A stretch of DNA of 8,655 nt from Bacillota bacterium (GTDB taxonomy: Bacteria > Bacillota > UBA4882 > UBA8346). Position 1 is the stretch's first letter; each line of letters begins with the position of its first letter. A program made the position numbers and the translations under genes. This document shows, piece after piece, positions 5,587 through 8,655 of this stretch. The notes below the pieces were generated by a model that was given only the letters and a program-made list of their open reading frames with translations, did not search any database and was not told the origin of the DNA. The DNA lies in contig JANQHU010000411.1 in the NCBI GenBank assembly GCA_028282485.1, positions 1 to 8,655 on the forward strand, in the 5' to 3' direction.

Positions 5587-6756
5587 ATGATAATTGAACC
5601 TATAAGAACCATAAAAAACTGTATTCAAAAAAAATTGCCCCCAATCTCTTTCAAAGGAGAACCTTCCGAAAAACAACAACTACCAAAACTAAAAGAAGAC
5701 ACTTTCAGTCTAACAACTTCCACAACAAAAAAACCAACCACTTCTCCAACCAAAAGTACCGCTATTAAAGAGTACCTAACGAGTCTCAAAAAAGACCACC
5801 ATCAAAACTTAAAAGAACTAATAGCTATCAAACAACAACTCGAAAAAAACGATTTATGGAACATCAATCCTCAAAATCTGGAAGTAATTATTTATAACAA
5901 TCCCAAAGCAAACGTGGTTCAATTAGGTTTTGAAAAAAAAATCTCCCATTCGGAGTTTATTGGCAAAATATATCAAGAATTATTTCCCAACATTCAACCC
6001 CAAATTATAAATATTTTTACAGAAGACGGAAAATTTGATAAAGAAAAAACCCTCGAAGAATTAACTAAGCTGAAAGAACGATTGCATAAAGAAATTTCGC
6101 CCAAAAAACCAACAGACCCAACTAAAACAACCATTCTAAATCTTTCTCTCGGACCCAGTGCCCCTAAAAAAGGAACGGAGAAAACGCAAGCCGCTTATCG
6201 AAAATTCATCACAGAAAATATCTTTTCACAAGATCCGGCTACGGTACAAAAATTTAAGTATTATAATGCCATTATTGAAGTTTTAGAAGAAATCGCCCAG
6301 ATTCCCAACGTCTTTGTAGGAGTCAGTATTGGTAATGATCAGAGTTTTTTCAATGCTTTTGCTTTAGCTAAAGGAGTTGACGTTTTTACTGGTTGTGATC
6401 CTGGCGGAAAAGTCGACCCTACCTTCTCAACCCTTCCCCCTGGAGAAAAGCAACCGGGTAAGGTGCAAGGCCATTTTCATATCAGTTATCTCACTGAAGC
6501 AGGGACTTCAAAAGGATGGGATTTTTTTGGTACCGGAAAACCCCAGGTGGAAGAGACTAGTAGCTGGCCCAAATATTTCTCCGATTTATTCGGTTTCAAA
6601 CATCCGGATACGCAAAATGTTAGCAAAATAACAAGTAGTGATTCCAGTCGGTTGGCAATTGAAAAATTTTTAACAGGTACCTCTTACAGCAATCCCGTTG
6701 GTTTATGCCAAAAGTTTATTTTTAAAAAAATCAAAAAAATTCTAGATGAAATTTAA
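5587..6756 (+). CDS. Divergent subtilisin-fold (S8-like) protein, paralogue 2 (putative Asp replaced)
   Basis: A 389-residue paralogue of the genes on either side, closely similar throughout. I start it at ATG 5587, 9 nt after AAGGTGG; a longer in-frame version from a TTG at 5512 would run through the promoter block and is not supported. Landmarks: ISFKGEPS (20-27), a TTSTTKKPTTSP-type linker, ISHSEFI (His121), ILNLSLG, VGVSIGND (Asn250), DVFTGCD and GTSYSNP (Ser366). At the position of the putative catalytic Asp it reads LEVIIYNN (Asn104), where its neighbours have Asp. If the alignment of that motif with the subtilase Asp is right, this copy lacks a complete triad and may be a pseudoenzyme or binding partner. 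It ends without an evident intrinsic terminator. No export signal is visible. Confidence 0.75.
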   Translation: MIIEPIRTIKNCIQKKLPPISFKGEPSEKQQLPKLKEDTFSLTTSTTKKPTTSPTKSTAIKEYLTSLKKDHHQNLKELIAIKQQLEKNDLWNINPQNLEVIIYNNPKANVVQLGFEKKISHSEFIGKIYQELFPNIQPQIINIFTEDGKFDKEKTLEELTKLKERLHKEISPKKPTDPTKTTILNLSLGPSAPKKGTEKTQAAYRKFITENIFSQDPATVQKFKYYNAIIEVLEEIAQIPNVFVGVSIGNDQSFFNAFALAKGVDVFTGCDPGGKVDPTFSTLPPGEKQPGKVQGHFHISYLTEAGTSKGWDFFGTGKPQVEETSSWPKYFSDLFGFKHPDTQNVSKITSSDSSRLAIEKFLTGTSYSNPVGLCQKFIFKKIKKILDEI

Positions 6757-6812
6757 TGTATTATCCCATAATTAATGTTTTTTTTTACACTTTTTAAATA
6801 GAGAAATATATG

Positions 6813-6874
6813 CTGTCCGCTATTGAAAAAATGACCCTAATCAATTATAATATTAAAAAATTACATTAAGGTGG
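6813..6874 (+). promoter_or_regulatory. Promoter block 3 of the third subtilase-like gene
   Basis: CTGTCCGCTA (6813-6822) has one change from the other two boxes and abuts TTGAAA (6823-6828). A 17-bp spacer, TATAAT (6846-6851) and AAGGTGG (6868-6874) follow. A mini-frame, ATG TTG AAA TAA (6876-6887), overlaps the true ATG at 6887 by one base; block 2 has a similar ATG TTA AAA TGA. This could allow translational coupling but may be incidental. Confidence 0.75.
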
Positions 6875-6886
6875 TATGTTGAAATA

Positions 6887-8062
6887 ATGAACGGTATTAC
6901 AAAAACAAGCAACAGCAACCCTAAAAAAATATCTCAGACTTCTTTCAGAGGAGAACCCTCCCAAAAACTAAAACTACCAGCAGAACTAACAGGAGACACT
7001 TTGACTCTAACAACTTCCTCCCCAAAAAAGCCACCCACTTCTCTCCAAAAAAGTACTGCTATCAAAAAGTACCTAACAAGTCTCAAAAAAGAAGATAATA
7101 TAAACTTAAACAATTTAGTAGCTATCAAACAACAACTGGAAAAAAATGGTTTGTGGAACATCAATCCTCAAAACTTAGAAATAATTATTTATGACGATCC
7201 CAAAGCAAAATTACTTCAATTAGGTTTTGAAAAAAATTTTTCCCATTCGGAAATAATTAGTAAAATATACCAAGAACTATTTCCTAATATTGAACCTCAA
7301 GTCACGGATGTTTTTACAAAACACAAAAATTTTGATAAAGAAAAGACACTTGAAGAATTAACCAAATTAAAAACACAACTAATTGAAAAAAATCTTACTA
7401 AAAAACCAAATGAACCTACTAAAACAACTATTTTAAATTTTTCCTTTGGACTTAGTTTACCTAAAAAAGAGTCAGATGAAATGCAAACCGTTTATCGGAA
7501 AAAAATTATAGAAAAGATCTTCTCTAAAAATTCCCTTAAGGTACAAAAATATAAATATTTTAATGCTATCATTGAAGCATTAGAAGAAATTGCGCAAATT
7601 CCCAACGTCTATGTTGGGGTCAGTATTGGTAATGAGCAGAGTTCTTTTAATGTCTTTGCTTTGGCTAAAGGAGTCGATGTTTTTACTGGTTGTGGATCCA
7701 CCGAAGAAATCAACCCTAACTTTTCAACCCTTCCTCCGGGAGAAAATCAACTGGAAAAAGCTCAAGGCCGTTTTGATATAAGATATCTAGATGAAGTAAA
7801 TGAAGCTGGGAATTCGAAAGGATGGGATTTTTTAGGTACCGGAAAACCTCAGATTAAAGAAACTAGCAGTTGGTCCAAATATTTAGCTGATTTAATCGGT
7901 TACCAACATCCGGATACTAAAAATGTCAGCAGAATAACAAGTAGTGATTCTAGTCGGCTGGCAATCGAAAAATTTTTAACAGGTACCTCTTTCAGCACTC
8001 CTGTTGGTTTATGTCAAAAGTTTATTTTTGAAAAAATCAAAAAAATTTTAAATGAAATGTAA
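6887..8062 (+). CDS. Divergent subtilisin-fold (S8-like) protein, paralogue 3
   Basis: This 391-residue protein is the most diverged of the three. It begins at ATG 6887, 12 nt after AAGGTGG. TSFRGEPS (18-25) matches the N-terminal motif of the others, followed by a Thr/Ser/Pro/Lys-rich linker. Subtilase landmarks: LEIIIYD (Asp103), FSHSEII (His120), ILNFSFG (instead of NLSLG), VGVSIGNE (GNE, as in classical subtilisins), DVFTGCGS and GTSFSTP (Ser368). All three putative triad residues are present. A three-residue insertion (YLDEVNEAG against YLNEAG) lies in the C-terminal third. The Cys in PVGLCQKF, just after the Ser motif, is conserved in all three paralogues. The gene ends 22 bp before a hairpin shared with the convergent ppdK. 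No signal peptide is visible. Confidence 0.75.
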   Translation: MNGITKTSNSNPKKISQTSFRGEPSQKLKLPAELTGDTLTLTTSSPKKPPTSLQKSTAIKKYLTSLKKEDNINLNNLVAIKQQLEKNGLWNINPQNLEIIIYDDPKAKLLQLGFEKNFSHSEIISKIYQELFPNIEPQVTDVFTKHKNFDKEKTLEELTKLKTQLIEKNLTKKPNEPTKTTILNFSFGLSLPKKESDEMQTVYRKKIIEKIFSKNSLKVQKYKYFNAIIEALEEIAQIPNVYVGVSIGNEQSSFNVFALAKGVDVFTGCGSTEEINPNFSTLPPGENQLEKAQGRFDIRYLDEVNEAGNSKGWDFLGTGKPQIKETSSWSKYLADLIGYQHPDTKNVSRITSSDSSRLAIEKFLTGTSFSTPVGLCQKFIFEKIKKILNEM

Positions 8063-8084
8063 AATATTAAAATATTGTAACGAT

Positions 8085-8124
8085 AAAAAACCACCCCGGC
8101 AAATTCATGCTAGGGTAGTTTTTT
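8085..8124 (-). terminator. Intrinsic terminator of ppdK, possibly bidirectional
   Basis: Two 16-base arms (8085-8100 and 8109-8124) flank an 8-nt loop; A6 and T6 runs end the arms. On the minus strand two positions form G-U pairs and one is an A-C mismatch; on the + strand those two positions are C-A mismatches. The fold is therefore better for ppdK, but the hairpin could also end the third subtilase-like gene. Confidence 0.8.
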
Positions 8125-8159
8125 GATTTGAATATTAACTTGTTCAGTACTTATTTAGC

Positions 8160-8655
8160 TTACTTCTGACCTATATCGCCTTCTTTCTTAATGGCAGCTT
8201 GGGCGGCAGCCAGACGAGCGATGGGTACTCTAAATGGCGAGCAAGAGACGTACTCTAATCCTACTTGATGGCAGAATTCTACGGAAGAAGGATCACCGCC
8301 ATGCTCACCACAGATTCCTAATTTAATATCCGGGCGGGTTTGTTTGCCTAGTTTCACAGACATTTCCACTAATTTTCCAACCCCAATTTGGTCGAGGCGG
8401 GCAAAGGGATCAGATTCGTAAATCTTTTTGCTGTAGTATTCTTCTAAGAAGCGTCCCGCATCATCCCGGCTAAAGCCGAAGGTCATTTGAGTTAAGTCAT
8501 TGGTTCCGAAGGAGAAGAATTCAGCTTCTTTAGCAATTTCATCGGCTGTTAAAGCGGCCCGAGGAATTTCGATCATGGTTCCCACTTTATACTCTAATTT
8601 TGCCCCCGTTTTTTCTATAACTGCGTTAGCAGTCTTGACTACTACGTCTTTAACG
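8160..8655 (-). CDS. ppdK: Pyruvate, phosphate dikinase, C-terminal part (runs off window)
   Basis: The enzyme interconverts pyruvate + ATP + Pi and phosphoenolpyruvate + AMP + PPi in the cytoplasm, and is used in glycolysis or gluconeogenesis by many anaerobes. The last 164 residues are visible (the family is about 870-890); the 5' part lies beyond the right edge. The visible frame is open from the edge. It contains YKVGTMIEIPRAAL and the PEP-utiliser signature EFFSFGTNDLTQMTFGFSR (visible residues 45-63). GICGEHGGDPSSV follows, with the Cys (visible residue 115) that serves as the general acid in the pyruvate site. CSPFRVPIARLAAAQA closes the C-terminal barrel. All key residues in this part are intact. 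The stop at 8162-8160 is followed by the hairpin at 8124-8085. It is an ordinary housekeeping gene, convergent with the subtilase-like array. Confidence 0.97.
   Translation of the reverse strand, partial: VKDVVVKTANAVIEKTGAKLEYKVGTMIEIPRAALTADEIAKEAEFFSFGTNDLTQMTFGFSRDDAGRFLEEYYSKKIYESDPFARLDQIGVGKLVEMSVKLGKQTRPDIKLGICGEHGGDPSSVEFCHQVGLEYVSCSPFRVPIARLAAAQAAIKKEGDIGQK

Overview
The window looks like a stretch of an AT-rich bacterial chromosome. The evidence is ordinary sigma70-type promoters (TTGACA/TATAAT class, 17-bp spacers), AAGGTGG ribosome binding sites, a pyruvate phosphate dikinase gene and a cas6/CRISPR locus. A protein with a signal peptide, a strand-rich C-terminal half and a terminal aromatic residue points to a diderm (outer-membrane) organism. 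The combination suggests an uncultured anaerobic or host-associated lineage, but I cannot name the phylum from sequence alone.

Left third (1-2150), the CRISPR neighbourhood. A partial cas6 runs leftward out of the window (1-325). Divergent from it, a near-consensus promoter (392-420) drives an unidentified structured small RNA (about 427-670) that ends in a very strong intrinsic terminator. An AT-rich stretch follows and ends in a degenerate CRISPR-repeat look-alike (874-903). Next is a nine-repeat, eight-spacer CRISPR array (1155-1708), bracketed by two GC-rich, roughly 210-bp inverted repeats (about 915-1136 and 1918-2130). These repeats are about 80-85% identical and keep hairpins through compensatory base changes. 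The degenerate terminal repeat at the left and a TATAAT promoter at the right indicate that the array is transcribed leftward, toward cas6.

Middle (2204-4201). A 665-residue exported protein combines a possible transglutaminase-like Cys-His-Asn region with a probable outer-membrane beta-barrel.

Right half (4201-8062). Three tandem paralogues of 387, 389 and 391 residues each carry the sequence landmarks of a divergent subtilisin (S8) fold, but no signal peptide. Each has its own copy of one promoter block: a CTGTC[AC]GCTA box abutting -35, a 17-bp spacer, TATAAT, and an AAGGTGG RBS. All three share a short SF[KR]GEPS motif near the N terminus, followed by a Thr/Ser/Pro/Lys-rich linker. The middle copy has Asn where the putative catalytic Asp should be. 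This array of small, co-regulated subtilase-like proteins, preceded by an exported candidate peptidase/barrel, is the best candidate here for an undescribed system.

Right edge (8085-8655). A terminator hairpin separates the paralogue array from the 3' end of a convergent ppdK gene.
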